The notes beneath the pieces were generated by a model that saw only the letters and a program-made list of their open reading frames with translations, searched no databases and was not told the DNA's origin. The position numbers and the translations under genes were made by a program. From IMG/VR virus record IMGVR_UViG_3300035698_034402, positions 20,989 to 84,988 of that record: DNA of 64,000 nucleotides; one strand, written 5' to 3'. Origin of the DNA: a virus. Positions 16,301-25,239 of the stretch are shown here, in pieces (position 1 is the first letter of the stretch; each line of letters starts with the position of its first letter).

Positions 16301-16786
16301 ATGGCGAAGGGACCATCTCAGCTGGAATGCCTCTCCGATCAGCTGCACAAGCTCTGGATGGGATGGGCTAAAGCCGTCCAGGGCGAGGTATCGCCCGTTC
16401 GGGCCAAGCGCTGGAAGAAGTTGTTTGTTGCCTACGACAAACTGCCAGAAGTGGAAAAGGATAAAGATCGTAAGCTCGCTCGGCGCGTTCAGAAAGTAGT
16501 TAAGCTGGGCGCTGAGCAGCCAGGAGATGTTTCGATGCAGAAAGATAGTTTCGCTCGTGAACTGGGCCGGGCGTTGGCCAAGACCGCGCTTGATCGCCCG
16601 CGTCGAAGAATGGATCCGGGCGATCCGACTTGTTTGGAAGATCCGGAAGCGGCTCGAAAACGCCGGGCGCAGGCTGCGGTGCATCGGGCGGCGAGGGCGG
16701 CTGCTCGGGAAGAACGGCAGCAATCCAGTCCTTTGAATCAGAAGTCGGAGGCGCGAGAAGCCAGACGAACTAAGCTGCGCGAATAA
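16301..16786 (+). CDS. Basic, Arg/Ala-rich protein of unknown function (161 aa)
   Basis: The N-terminal half is a helical domain (HKLWMGWAKAVQGE, RWKKLFVAYDKLPEVEKDKD). The C-terminal half is almost all Arg, Ala, Glu and Gln and probably a long charged helix (HRAARAAAREERQQ). The charge could suit nucleic acid or capsid contacts. Its stop overlaps the start of the next gene (TAATG), suggesting translational coupling. No family recognised. Confidence 0.5.
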   Translation: MAKGPSQLECLSDQLHKLWMGWAKAVQGEVSPVRAKRWKKLFVAYDKLPEVEKDKDRKLARRVQKVVKLGAEQPGDVSMQKDSFARELGRALAKTALDRPRRRMDPGDPTCLEDPEAARKRRAQAAVHRAARAAAREERQQSSPLNQKSEAREARRTKLRE

Positions 16787-17643
16787 TGCCCTACGAGCAC
16801 GGTATAACCCGCAATCCCTTACCGGTAGTAACCCATAGCCGGGTCTTTGATCGTGTCGTGGTTACTCCGGAGATCCGCGGTGGCACCGTAGTTAGTTTCT
16901 GGCTGGATTTGGAGCGGTTCGACGCTGACGGCCCGTATACGTTTTACTTGGAGTGGGCGGAGCATCCCGACGGCGATTTCATTGGAGTTGCGGGTCCGAC
17001 TACTGGTACGGTGCTTGTGGACGTTGATCAGCGGCGTTTCAGCAAGCTGCCTCATAGCGTCTACCGTATCCGTCTGGAGACGCCCGGCGGTCTCTATTAC
17101 AGCGACGCCCATTTGGGGACCGGAAATCTTAATCGTCACCAGTGGCATCTCGCCCGGGAGATCGTCCGCCGGGAATATCTGCGCCTGGAACGTTTCGTAG
17201 GGACTCAAGGAAAATACCTGGCGCGGAAGCAATGGGGAGCCTGGTGTACCGAATGCCTGGATCACAACACGGGCATGCCCACCAACGACCATTGTCCTGT
17301 TTGCTACGGAACCGGCTTCGTTGGCGGGTACTACAGCGCTTCGGACCTCTGGCTAGGCGAGGACCGTGCAGCGGTGCGGGCGCAGCGAGGGGGCGCTGTC
17401 GGGGTGACGGCAGACCAGACTCAGCAGGCTCGGGCGGTAGCGTGCCCGTTCTTGACGGCCAAGGACGTATGGGTCAACTCCGGCACCGGAGAACGCTGGG
17501 TCATTCAGGGCAAGCAGGAATTGGCCGCGTTACAAGGTGTGCCTCTAGTGTATAACGTGGAACTACGGCTCGCCGAGCCTGGGAGCGTAGTTTACGAGGT
17601 GCCGCTGGCGGCTGCGGCAGAATCTAGTTCTGCAGGGTATTGA
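16786..17643 (+). CDS. Probable neck protein with four-Cys zinc site
   Basis: The first 125 residues are beta rich. A helix (LAREIVRREYLRLERFVG) leads to a zinc-ribbon-like site: C154-x2-C157 and C170-x2-C173 in CPVCYGTGF, the latter close to the DnaJ-type CxxCxGxG pattern. A beta-rich tail ends in ESSSAGY. Proteins with this helix plus CxxC/GTGF layout occur near head-tail joining genes of large phages, so a connector role is plausible. The zinc site is inferred from spacing only. Confidence 0.5.
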   Translation: MPYEHGITRNPLPVVTHSRVFDRVVVTPEIRGGTVVSFWLDLERFDADGPYTFYLEWAEHPDGDFIGVAGPTTGTVLVDVDQRRFSKLPHSVYRIRLETPGGLYYSDAHLGTGNLNRHQWHLAREIVRREYLRLERFVGTQGKYLARKQWGAWCTECLDHNTGMPTNDHCPVCYGTGFVGGYYSASDLWLGEDRAAVRAQRGGAVGVTADQTQQARAVACPFLTAKDVWVNSGTGERWVIQGKQELAALQGVPLVYNVELRLAEPGSVVYEVPLAAAAESSSAGY

Positions 17644-17644
17644 T

Positions 17645-17887
17645 ATGCCGAGTGCTTGGGGAGTACGGCGCAACGATGAACGTATCGGCCCGGTTCGTAA
17701 GCCTGAACCGGTAGCGCCGCTGAAGACTTCTGAACGTATTGCCGGGGAATTACGCAGTATGGAAAGTGCGATCGAGGAGGCACGGACCCGGGGGGCTCTC
17801 CGGGCAGCGGAGGACATGCTTCCGCAGATCTCCTTGACTCGTTATACGCCCCCGGAGGACGCGATCGAGCAGGCTTTGCGAGGCTGA
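17645..17887 (+). CDS. Small helical protein (80 aa)
   Basis: This short charged protein has a Pro-rich start and a helical body (RIAGELRSMESAIEEARTRG). It starts 1 base after the preceding stop and ends 1 base before the next ATG, so it is firmly part of the neck-gene operon. Nothing identifies its role. Confidence 0.5.
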   Translation: MPSAWGVRRNDERIGPVRKPEPVAPLKTSERIAGELRSMESAIEEARTRGALRAAEDMLPQISLTRYTPPEDAIEQALRG

Positions 17888-17888
17888 A

Positions 17889-18539
17889 ATGGCGACTGAA
17901 CCTTACAACGTGGACAAGGAAATCAGCAGCCTGTGCTCTACGGGCCTGCGTCCCCATATTTTGACAGGGGTAGTTTTGCGCTTACTAACCAGGCACTTTG
18001 CTTCCGAACGCGGAATCCAGGAGCCTCAGCTCAAAAGCTATATTTGGGACCCCGATCCTCGGGCAAGTAAAATCTTAATTGCGCCAGTGTGGCAGTGGTT
18101 GACGCCTGGTCAGCAGAAGCGCCCGGCCGCGGTGATCAAACGTAACGCATTACGTCCGCGGCAATTGGCCCTTGGTGACGGGCAGACCTTGGTCAGCGAC
18201 CTTAGCGAAGAACGGATTCCGGCGGACGGAGCGGTTTCTTCGCAAATTGCGATGGCGGGCAGTCATACGATATTTGCCATCGGCGCGGCGGCGGCACAAG
18301 CTGAATTGCTGGGTACCGAGATCTCGACGAGATTATTGCAGTACCAACAGGCGATTCAGAGGGAGTTTGGATTCAATCGGTTTCGGGTCGCGGAGATCGG
18401 CGCTTTGGCCAAACTGGAAGAGGCTGATGAAACTTTCGTCGTACCCGTAACGGTTGCTTACACGTATGTCGATGCCTGGCAGATCTGGGCAGCGGCGCCG
18501 TTCCTTAAGCGGCTCACCGTGGAAGCGAACGTGACATAG
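17889..18539 (+). CDS. Probable tail completion/terminator-type neck protein
   Basis: The 216-residue protein precedes the sheath gene by 12 bp, where myoviruses often encode the tail terminator or sheath-binding completion protein. Its N-terminal helical part (LTGVVLRLLTRHFASE) and C-terminal beta hairpin pattern (VPVTVAYTYVDAWQIW) are compatible with a small mixed-fold tail terminator. No diagnostic motif is seen, so position carries most of the weight. Confidence 0.4.
   Translation: MATEPYNVDKEISSLCSTGLRPHILTGVVLRLLTRHFASERGIQEPQLKSYIWDPDPRASKILIAPVWQWLTPGQQKRPAAVIKRNALRPRQLALGDGQTLVSDLSEERIPADGAVSSQIAMAGSHTIFAIGAAAAQAELLGTEISTRLLQYQQAIQREFGFNRFRVAEIGALAKLEEADETFVVPVTVAYTYVDAWQIWAAAPFLKRLTVEANVT
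18142..18153. repeat. Palindrome variant, GTAACGCATTAC
   Basis: One base from the exact site. The flanks extend it to ACGTAA and TTACGT arms of a 16-bp near-palindrome. It lies in the neck gene at 17889 and may be a weaker site. Confidence 0.5.
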
Positions 18540-18551
18540 AAGGATAAACTG

Positions 18552-21446
18552 ATGAGCTACGTTGTTCCCCAAGTCAAAGTGTTTCAGGAGTTCACGCAGA
18601 CTCCCGCGGCCATTACGAACCCGCTGTACGCGTTCATCGTCGGCCCGAATTTCTATCTATGCAAATATGCCGACGGTGAGGGGGAGCTGGGTCAATATGA
18701 TCCGGATGCTGATACCGCGTACAGCTGGCCGAATCGCCCCGCTGGAGCTGTTGTGGACCAGAGTTTCACCAAGGTGTACGTGAAGGACGCCTTGTTGCGC
18801 TTCTACAGCAATACCGCTGGAGACGTGTCCGACGAAATTCTGGCGGTGTATGGCTACAACAATCGCGTCCGGGCTACAGGTGTGAATTTTGCGGCTAACG
18901 GTACCACGTATCCGCGGGACACCGGATTGCCTGCTCGCGACGTCACCGTGGGCGACATCGCCCGGGTCTTCGCTAACGTGGGCGGTACTACTTACGAGCT
19001 GTGGTCTAAAATTACCGCTCTTGTAGCGGATCAAGCTACCCCGGTAGTCGGCTCGGCAACCGCGGACTCCGACAATTCTCCCGATTACGCTGTTAACTGC
19101 TGTGGCGCGGCTAATGGGCTGGATAACGGGGCCGACGCTGCGGTATCAAACACCGGCACTGGCGGAGGGCTGCGCAGCATCGCTGTAATCGCTGATTCTG
19201 CCGGGTACGCTGGTGTCGTTGCGGGTTATCCGCGGGAGATTTACACCGTCGTGATCACCACGGCTTCCGTGGGCGGAGCTGGTGCTTTGGCTACGGTAAC
19301 TAGCGGCAGCGGCACAGACGACGCCACGAGTGTGGCTATCGCGGCTACTGGCCAGGAAATCGGCTCCCGGGGGTTGACCTTCGATTGGGGCGGCTCCGGG
19401 GAATGGCGGGTCGGCGATACGTGGGTGATTTACGCGCGGCAGGACTTCCGGGCGCCGTCTCTGACCACCGGCGGAGGGTTCGACAGTGACGAGGACACCA
19501 CCTACATTCTCGAAGTCACCGCGGGCGGTGCTGGCGGCAGCGCGCAGGTTTCGGTGTCCACGACCAATGGCCTGGACGTCAGCGGACCGCACACTGTGAC
19601 CGAGGACGTACCGGTCACGATCGGCACTAAGGGGGTAACGGTCACTTTCGGTGACGGGGTGGGCGCGTGTTACGGCGACAGCTCGTCATCATCGGCGTCT
19701 CCCTGCCCGGCGCAATTCAACAAGGGCGACAAGTGGTATGTCGCGTGTACCGGTCGGGAGGGCGAGGGATACAAGACCCTGGTGTTAGCTGACGATTTGC
19801 CGTCGCAGCTACGTGCGGCTTTCAACTCGCAAGGAGGCGCGGGCTCCAGTTCTTCGTTGGTTGAGGCTTCGGATCTCAATTTGCAGTTATTTGTCAGCCG
19901 GGATATCCAGCTGCCGCGAGAGAACTTCCCTGACGCGCCTAATGTCAACTGGACCCAGAACGCCACACAGATCATCCTGGAATCCGGCGCTAAGGTGTAC
20001 CAGAGCGACTTCCTGGACGCCTTGGGCAACTCCGTGGCTTTGAATCTGGATGCGGATAGCGACGAACTCTACAGCATCTGTTATGTGGAGTACCGGGCGC
20101 TACTGCAGACCTACGCTACAGATATTAATACCATCTCCAGCATTAGCGACGTGGTCACCACTTTGGGCGAAGTAAGCACGGATAATCCGCTGGCGCTGGC
20201 AGTCTGGTACGCTCTACGAAACTCCAACGGTACAGCGGTCAAGTACATGGCCGTGCCGACTAATGATCTCGCTGGTTACAGCTTGGCCCTGGATAAGGCC
20301 ACCGGACGTCGGGACATCTACACCGTCGTACCGACGACGCGGAATGCTGTGATTCAGAATACTATTGCCGCCCACGTGGACGAGATGTCTGATGAAGAGA
20401 AGGGTCAATGGAGAATTGCCTTTTTCAACGGGGCTTCTTCGGCCATCGATCCTCTGGTTGCGGAGGACGAGTACTACCCGATCGGCGGTACTGACCAGTA
20501 TGAAGCAGACGACTTGCTGGCAACGATCGGCGATGATCCCGACGCTACAGGTACCCAGCACACCCGAGTGACTTGGGATCCGACGGCTTATCCGGCAGGT
20601 GGCGGATTCGTGGACAAGGGCGTCCGTGCGGGCGACTTGTTCCGAATTAATTACACCGGCGACGGATTTGGCGGCTCCAGCTACGATGACTACGTAATCG
20701 ACTCCGTCTTGAGCAATCAGACCTTGAGGTTGGTCAGCGGACCCAGTTCTCCGATCACTGTGGCCAGAAAGTTCTCTGTGCAACGGAGCTTTACTCGGGC
20801 GGAGGAGGCCGCGGAATACGGCGAGAAGGCTGGATCGTTCTCCGCTCGCCGAGTTTACTACGTGTGGCCCGACGTGATCGAAGATGCTTCGGGAGTTCAG
20901 GTCGAAGGGGTCTATCTCTGTGCGGCGATCGCCGGGCTGATTTCCGGAGTTGTGCCGCAGCAGGGGCTAACCAACGTGGCCATCGAGGGGTTCAGCGACG
21001 TGACGCGGACCACGGATTACATGGCCGAGTCGCAGCTGAACGCTATGGCCGGAGCGGGAGTGTGGGTCGTAGCCGAAGATCCGGATACCGGGCAGATCTA
21101 CTCGCGGCACGAGGTAAGTACCTGTACTACCGACCTGAACTGTCGCGAGCTGATGGTAGTGAAGAACGTTGACGCTATCTCGTATACATTCTTGAATCAG
21201 CTGGCGCCGTATATCGGGCGGGCCAACGTGACTCCTCGCTTTCTGATCCAGCTGCGGCGGGCCGTTATGGGCACAGTGGATTACCTGAAGTCCAATGGCT
21301 CGACTCCGAGTCTCGGAGGGCAGTTGATCGAGGCCGAGTTGACCGAATTGCGGCAGCATGCGGTGAATCTGGATCACGTGATTGCGACTCTTAGTATCAC
21401 GGTGCCCTACCCGCTCAACGTCGTGAGCCTGCATTTGGTCATCTGA
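18552..21446 (+). CDS. Contractile tail sheath protein
   Basis: The 964-residue protein has the sheath-type N-terminus (VPQVKVFQEFTQTPAAIT, AFIVGPNFY) and a conserved sheath C-terminal domain (VEGVYLCAAIAGLISG, QGLTNVAIEGFSDVTRT, PRFLIQLRRAVMGTVDYL). Between them are large beta-rich insertions with two poly-Ser blocks (GDSSSSSASPC near residue 380, GSSSSLVEA near 435), probably surface domains on the outside of the sheath. It assembles in a helix around the tail tube and contracts on infection. The length is on the large side for a sheath, explained by the insertions. The next gene is the tube, as expected. Confidence 0.82.
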   Translation: MSYVVPQVKVFQEFTQTPAAITNPLYAFIVGPNFYLCKYADGEGELGQYDPDADTAYSWPNRPAGAVVDQSFTKVYVKDALLRFYSNTAGDVSDEILAVYGYNNRVRATGVNFAANGTTYPRDTGLPARDVTVGDIARVFANVGGTTYELWSKITALVADQATPVVGSATADSDNSPDYAVNCCGAANGLDNGADAAVSNTGTGGGLRSIAVIADSAGYAGVVAGYPREIYTVVITTASVGGAGALATVTSGSGTDDATSVAIAATGQEIGSRGLTFDWGGSGEWRVGDTWVIYARQDFRAPSLTTGGGFDSDEDTTYILEVTAGGAGGSAQVSVSTTNGLDVSGPHTVTEDVPVTIGTKGVTVTFGDGVGACYGDSSSSSASPCPAQFNKGDKWYVACTGREGEGYKTLVLADDLPSQLRAAFNSQGGAGSSSSLVEASDLNLQLFVSRDIQLPRENFPDAPNVNWTQNATQIILESGAKVYQSDFLDALGNSVALNLDADSDELYSICYVEYRALLQTYATDINTISSISDVVTTLGEVSTDNPLALAVWYALRNSNGTAVKYMAVPTNDLAGYSLALDKATGRRDIYTVVPTTRNAVIQNTIAAHVDEMSDEEKGQWRIAFFNGASSAIDPLVAEDEYYPIGGTDQYEADDLLATIGDDPDATGTQHTRVTWDPTAYPAGGGFVDKGVRAGDLFRINYTGDGFGGSSYDDYVIDSVLSNQTLRLVSGPSSPITVARKFSVQRSFTRAEEAAEYGEKAGSFSARRVYYVWPDVIEDASGVQVEGVYLCAAIAGLISGVVPQQGLTNVAIEGFSDVTRTTDYMAESQLNAMAGAGVWVVAEDPDTGQIYSRHEVSTCTTDLNCRELMVVKNVDAISYTFLNQLAPYIGRANVTPRFLIQLRRAVMGTVDYLKSNGSTPSLGGQLIEAELTELRQHAVNLDHVIATLSITVPYPLNVVSLHLVI

Positions 21447-21495
21447 TTAACAGAGTTAACGATGCCTGCGTTCGTGCGAAATTAAGAAGAGTAAG

Positions 21496-21512
21496 CTGGC
21501 CGCATAGGCCAG
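21496..21512 (+). promoter_or_regulatory. Hairpin immediately before the tail tube ribosome site
   Basis: CTGGCC (21496-21501) and GGCCAG (21507-21512) form a perfect 6-bp stem with loop GCATA, followed at once by AAGGAG and ATG 21526. It may protect the 5' end of a processed tube mRNA or set the tube-to-sheath ratio. Confidence 0.4.
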
Positions 21513-21525
21513 AAGGAGAGTTACA

Positions 21526-22032
21526 ATGGCAGATGGCACTTTGGATATTTTGGGCAGAACGCCCCAGGTAGCTAACCGGGCCTACAGTTCGGACTCTTTT
21601 CAGATCGCGATTGCCGGGCCAGATCATGATTTCCTTTTAGTTCAGCAGGTGTCGATGAACTATGCCCAAAATGTTACACGGCTATTTGATCTGGAGAACG
21701 CAGACTTCCAGGCTTACGTGGCTTCGCGTCCTCAGGGGCAAATGACCATGGCGAATGTGGTCACCAACCTGGAGTCGATGATCGAGTTTTTGCAGACCTA
21801 CGGCGATGTCTGCACGGCGGACGTCAACAAGAACATCTTGATCGAGATCCAAGGTCGCACGGAAGACACTGGGCTTTGCCGGGTTCAAGGCGGCTCGATC
21901 TCGCTTAGCCAGCCTGTTCTGGTCTCAACTGCTCTGTCCATCGCCGTAGCTGATTACGTGGTCAATAACAATATGGCCTTCATTTTTGCCAGCGCGAAGT
22001 CAGCGGGATCTACGTCTGGTCAGATCGCCTAG
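21526..22032 (+). CDS. Tail tube protein
   Basis: The 168-residue beta-rich protein (MADGTLDILGRTPQVANRAY; FLLVQQVSMNYAQNVTRLFDL) has the size and character of a myovirus tube subunit and directly follows the sheath gene. The central helix NVVTNLESMIEFLQTYG is also usual for tube proteins. It would stack in hexameric rings inside the sheath, at a length set by the tape measure. A strong AAGGAG site supports high expression. Confidence 0.7.
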   Translation: MADGTLDILGRTPQVANRAYSSDSFQIAIAGPDHDFLLVQQVSMNYAQNVTRLFDLENADFQAYVASRPQGQMTMANVVTNLESMIEFLQTYGDVCTADVNKNILIEIQGRTEDTGLCRVQGGSISLSQPVLVSTALSIAVADYVVNNNMAFIFASAKSAGSTSGQIA

Positions 22033-22102
22033 TAGGGCAGTAACATGAGTTTCGCGCCAGGGCAATCTGCGTAATACATCCGACGGGCTCTTTGCCGCAG
22101 CT

Positions 22103-22142
22103 AGCGGTTGCCGCATAATACATGCCGCAACCGCTATCTTTT
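22103..22142 (+). terminator. Terminator-like hairpin after the tail tube gene
   Basis: AGCGGTTGC (22103-22111) pairs with GCAACCGCT (22127-22135); an inner GCAT/ATGC stem with loop AATAC extends it across one C-C mismatch. ATCTTTT follows. The hairpin would end or trim many transcripts after the abundant tube message. The following ribosome site (TTTTAGGAGC) partly overlaps the T-run. Confidence 0.55.
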
Positions 22143-22153
22143 AGGAGCTTACT

Positions 22154-24991
22154 ATGAGCGGTCTTTCCGGAATGGGACTTGGGGTCGCAGCACTTCGTCA
22201 GGATCGCGCAGCACATCCTATCCTTTCGATGCCGCCCGGCACTTTGTTCGTTTCCGAAGTGGTCGATTGCATTGCTCATTACGGCACGGTCAAGGTAAAT
22301 CCGGCGGTCGGTGGCGTCACCACCGGGGTGCCCTTGTGGGGGTCCAGTGGCATCTGGGGTCCGCGACGGATCGGCGCCGCTTACCCGCCGCATACTAAAG
22401 TGCTCTGTTTGCGCCCCCCAGGCGAAGACTTCTGTTATGTGCTGGGGGCGATTCCTCACTGGATCATTTCTCCCCAGTTCAATATGGTTCCCGATTGGCT
22501 AGTGATGGGCTCGATGTCCGGATTGGGGTTCGATCGGGTCCATTCCGGGCTTACTGAGCGTCCCAAAGGAGTCTCCCCGGACATCAATTTCGGCGCCGGG
22601 CGCCCAGCTGACGAATTGCCCGGAGATGACGGGTTCATTAATGAGTTAGGGGTGAGCTACGGGATGGGGCGTTTGATGGCCTGGTTACGCGCCAGCCATT
22701 TTTGTGGCGTCGAAGCCCACTGGGTAGACGATCTGCTGCGGCTCAAGGGAGTGAATCTGGAGATAATGACCTCGTCCAGTGAGCTGCGCGCTTTCAACGA
22801 CGAGGGAGAATTTACCGAGCTGTTGCGCTGGGGTCCGTATCCTTGGGAAACAACGGGGATTTACCTTCCGAACACGGATTTCACGAAACACGGGCACGGG
22901 CGGTGGGAGACCGCAGCGGACGGGATCAACCGAGCCGGTCGTGAGCCTCAAGAGGACGACCAGGCGGGTATCTGGAGAGTACAACGTTTCCGCGGGTACC
23001 TGGGGGATTTGGAACGTACCGTTGTGGCCTTGCCAAAGGCCAGCACCTTCGCCGAAGGCGTGGAGCAAATGTCCCGGGACACCGTGTTGCCGGGACTATT
23101 GGACGCAGGCTTCGGAATCGACGGCGCTTACCATATCCGTTCAGCTAAGAGAGTGCTCTTCGAGAAAACTATAGTGCTACCTGTCCCCAAGGAGAAGATT
23201 GCTCCTGACGACCCGACAGGAGACAGCGCCGACGACTACAAAGCTGCGGGCATCTTTGGCACCGGCGAGGACCACACCAAGCAAGAGCCTGAACTACTCG
23301 ACGATCAAGCCGGGCTGCGCTCTTTCTTGTTCTACGAGCGTCACGCTTTGCTTTACGGCTACAACGCCAATCTTCCTTTCATCCGGCACACCAAAGACTG
23401 GTTTCTACCTGAAGAACTGGATGTGTTGAATGAGCTGGGGGTCCGTTCCGGGCTCTACTACTCGGACGAACCAGTCGATGACATAGCGTTCTGGATGCCG
23501 CTGCCTGCCAGCGTGGACCTGGACGTGGACCATCGAGGGAAGGCTAAATACTTTGTCGGACGAGCTTTGCAGTTGTTCGACGAGGACGGCAGCATCATTT
23601 TGGAGGACGCTTACGGCAGCCAGATTCGTATGGAGGGCGGTAACATTATCCTGGCCGCGCGGAACGACGTGCTTTTGCAGCCGGGTCGGAATGCCGTACT
23701 GATGCCTCCGAACGACCTGATTCTACGTTGCGGTCACTCTGCGGATCTAACAGCCAGCCACGGGGACGTGCGGATCAAAGCCCAGGGCAATTTGATGATG
23801 GCCGCAGTGGACAAGGGAGTGCTCATCGAAGCCCGAGACAGCGGCGGCACTCCGGATTGGGAACAGCTGGGCGAGGGCGTCGAGAGTCGGGGGGTATTGG
23901 TCAAGGCGCTCAATTCCAGCGTGATTACCATGAGCAAGGACGCCTACTTCCGTGCCGGGGCTTTGGAAAGTGACCGGACGTCGGGGCAGTTGCATCTGGA
24001 CGCGGGAGAAGGCGCTGGGCCGCTGTATCTGCACGGCGGGACAATTGCCGGGCGGGCGCTAACTCGGGTCGAGTTCGTTACCGGCACTACGGGGGAGTCA
24101 GAGAACGCGGTGTCCATGGACCTGACTACCTCCGAGTTTCTCCTGGGCGGCAAGGCCTTGCTCAACGCCACGATCGGGGCGGCCAACGTTAATCTGACCC
24201 ACGAGGAGTATGACACCAGTCTCAAGGTTATCGGCAGCATTTTCGCCTCTAAGGATGCGTGGCTTGGCGGCGGGTTGGTAGTCGGCGGGATCATTCGTGG
24301 CAATGGGCAGTTGTTGCTGCATGGTAGTATTACCGCTGACGGAAACGGCCTGTTTACGGGATCGCTCGTTGCCCATGGTATTGCAGCTGATACCGGGGCT
24401 CCGTTCTTGGCGTCGACCGGCGATTCGTTTAACGCTTCAGAGCAGGTCCCGCCGGACCATCCAACGATGGGCCAGGATATTACGGATTCCGAGGCTGAGC
24501 GCTCGCGTAACGCGTTACAGCAAGCGAGAGTTAGCGACAACCAGGCAATAACTCAGCTCAAAGAGGATCTTTACGGGGACGACAGTCGGTTCGCCAGCGA
24601 GATGTTAGTAGATCAGGCGGTATTCTCTTTCCGTACTCCGGACGATTACGGCACAGCGCAGGATTTCGTCTGGTTCGAGTCGCGTTGGCAGGAGCTAAAC
24701 CGCAAGATTTTCGGGAAAACTGCGGTCTGGGACGAGATCGCTTTACGTACGCCGGGGACTGGGCGGCAGACCATGCCCTATCCTGGTTACGAGGTTTGGG
24801 GAGAGGAAACTGCCTTTCGTATACTGGAAAGCAAGTTGTTCGACTTCTCGACGGGTACGGCCAAACGACGCACTGGTGGAGAAGATGCGGGGGCGGAAAC
24901 TAGTCAGCCGGGGATCGAGGACGACCTGGCGCTAGGCGAAGTGCAGAGGCGGACTCTTGCTGATGCTTACATTGTGACCTTACAGAACTGA
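22154..24991 (+). CDS. Large baseplate spike/hub-type protein with beta-helix
   Basis: The 945-residue protein begins with a beta-rich domain (residues about 20-110, LFVSEVVDCIAHYGTVKV, possibly OB-fold) and has a long middle part. Near residues 480-560 are short alternating strands (GSIILEDAYGSQIRMEGG, NIILAARNDVLLQPGRN, DVRIKAQGNLMMAA) like the VgrG/gp5 spike beta-helix. Further Gly-rich strands follow, then a charged helical C-terminus. This supports a trimeric cell-puncturing spike or hub. The position between tube and tape measure is unusual but seen in large phages. It has no recognisable lysozyme domain. Confidence 0.5.
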   Translation: MSGLSGMGLGVAALRQDRAAHPILSMPPGTLFVSEVVDCIAHYGTVKVNPAVGGVTTGVPLWGSSGIWGPRRIGAAYPPHTKVLCLRPPGEDFCYVLGAIPHWIISPQFNMVPDWLVMGSMSGLGFDRVHSGLTERPKGVSPDINFGAGRPADELPGDDGFINELGVSYGMGRLMAWLRASHFCGVEAHWVDDLLRLKGVNLEIMTSSSELRAFNDEGEFTELLRWGPYPWETTGIYLPNTDFTKHGHGRWETAADGINRAGREPQEDDQAGIWRVQRFRGYLGDLERTVVALPKASTFAEGVEQMSRDTVLPGLLDAGFGIDGAYHIRSAKRVLFEKTIVLPVPKEKIAPDDPTGDSADDYKAAGIFGTGEDHTKQEPELLDDQAGLRSFLFYERHALLYGYNANLPFIRHTKDWFLPEELDVLNELGVRSGLYYSDEPVDDIAFWMPLPASVDLDVDHRGKAKYFVGRALQLFDEDGSIILEDAYGSQIRMEGGNIILAARNDVLLQPGRNAVLMPPNDLILRCGHSADLTASHGDVRIKAQGNLMMAAVDKGVLIEARDSGGTPDWEQLGEGVESRGVLVKALNSSVITMSKDAYFRAGALESDRTSGQLHLDAGEGAGPLYLHGGTIAGRALTRVEFVTGTTGESENAVSMDLTTSEFLLGGKALLNATIGAANVNLTHEEYDTSLKVIGSIFASKDAWLGGGLVVGGIIRGNGQLLLHGSITADGNGLFTGSLVAHGIAADTGAPFLASTGDSFNASEQVPPDHPTMGQDITDSEAERSRNALQQARVSDNQAITQLKEDLYGDDSRFASEMLVDQAVFSFRTPDDYGTAQDFVWFESRWQELNRKIFGKTAVWDEIALRTPGTGRQTMPYPGYEVWGEETAFRILESKLFDFSTGTAKRRTGGEDAGAETSQPGIEDDLALGEVQRRTLADAYIVTLQN
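24507..24518. repeat. Palindrome copy 3, GTAACGCGTTAC
   Basis: An exact 12-bp copy in the spike-type gene, read as RNAL. Confidence 0.75.
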
Positions 24992-24994
24992 AAT

Positions 24995-25239
24995 CCTGGA
25001 GAACGCCAATCGACTGCCGCCAATTTTTTGACGGTATGAAAGAAGGAGGAAGCCAACCTCCGACTTTCATCGTAAGAGTCGATTAGACAGGAGATCTTCG
25101 AGGTCTCAACTAGCCACCTGGACGTGGCAGTCCGAAGTATGATGCTGGATGCCTCCCTAGTCTGCATCCTCTACGGTGGTGAGTGTCGAAGGGATTAGTT
25201 GCCGTCTCCGAAAGGAGACGAGAGGAGAGGTAACTCTCA
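24995..25239 (+). ncRNA. Putative omega RNA (HEARO-like) guide RNA of the IsrB-type nuclease
   Basis: The 248 bp before the nuclease gene have no coding frame but are full of perfect stems. AATCGACT (25008-25015)/AGTCGATT (25077-25084) encloses a long hairpin of ATGAAAG/CTTTCAT and GGAGG/CCTCC (25036-25070). Further stems are GAGATC/GGTCTC (25091-25107), GCCAC/GTGGC (25113-25128), GGATGC/GCATCC (25147-25169), CGTCTCC-GAAA-GGAGACG (25203-25220) and GAGAG-GTAA-CTCTC (25225-25238), the last two closed by GNRA-type loops. IscB and IsrB proteins use such a 5' RNA whose guide is at its 5' end. The guide would therefore come from bases upstream of about 25008, at the end of the spike gene. The last hairpin also contains the GGAGAGG ribosome site. 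Confidence 0.72.

Noticed and set aside
8885-18153. Palindrome explained by the peptide RNALR
   Set aside because: Four sites encode RNAL, but others read VTRY in another frame and one is intergenic; RNAL elsewhere (near 4427 and 7104) uses other codons and does not form the palindrome.
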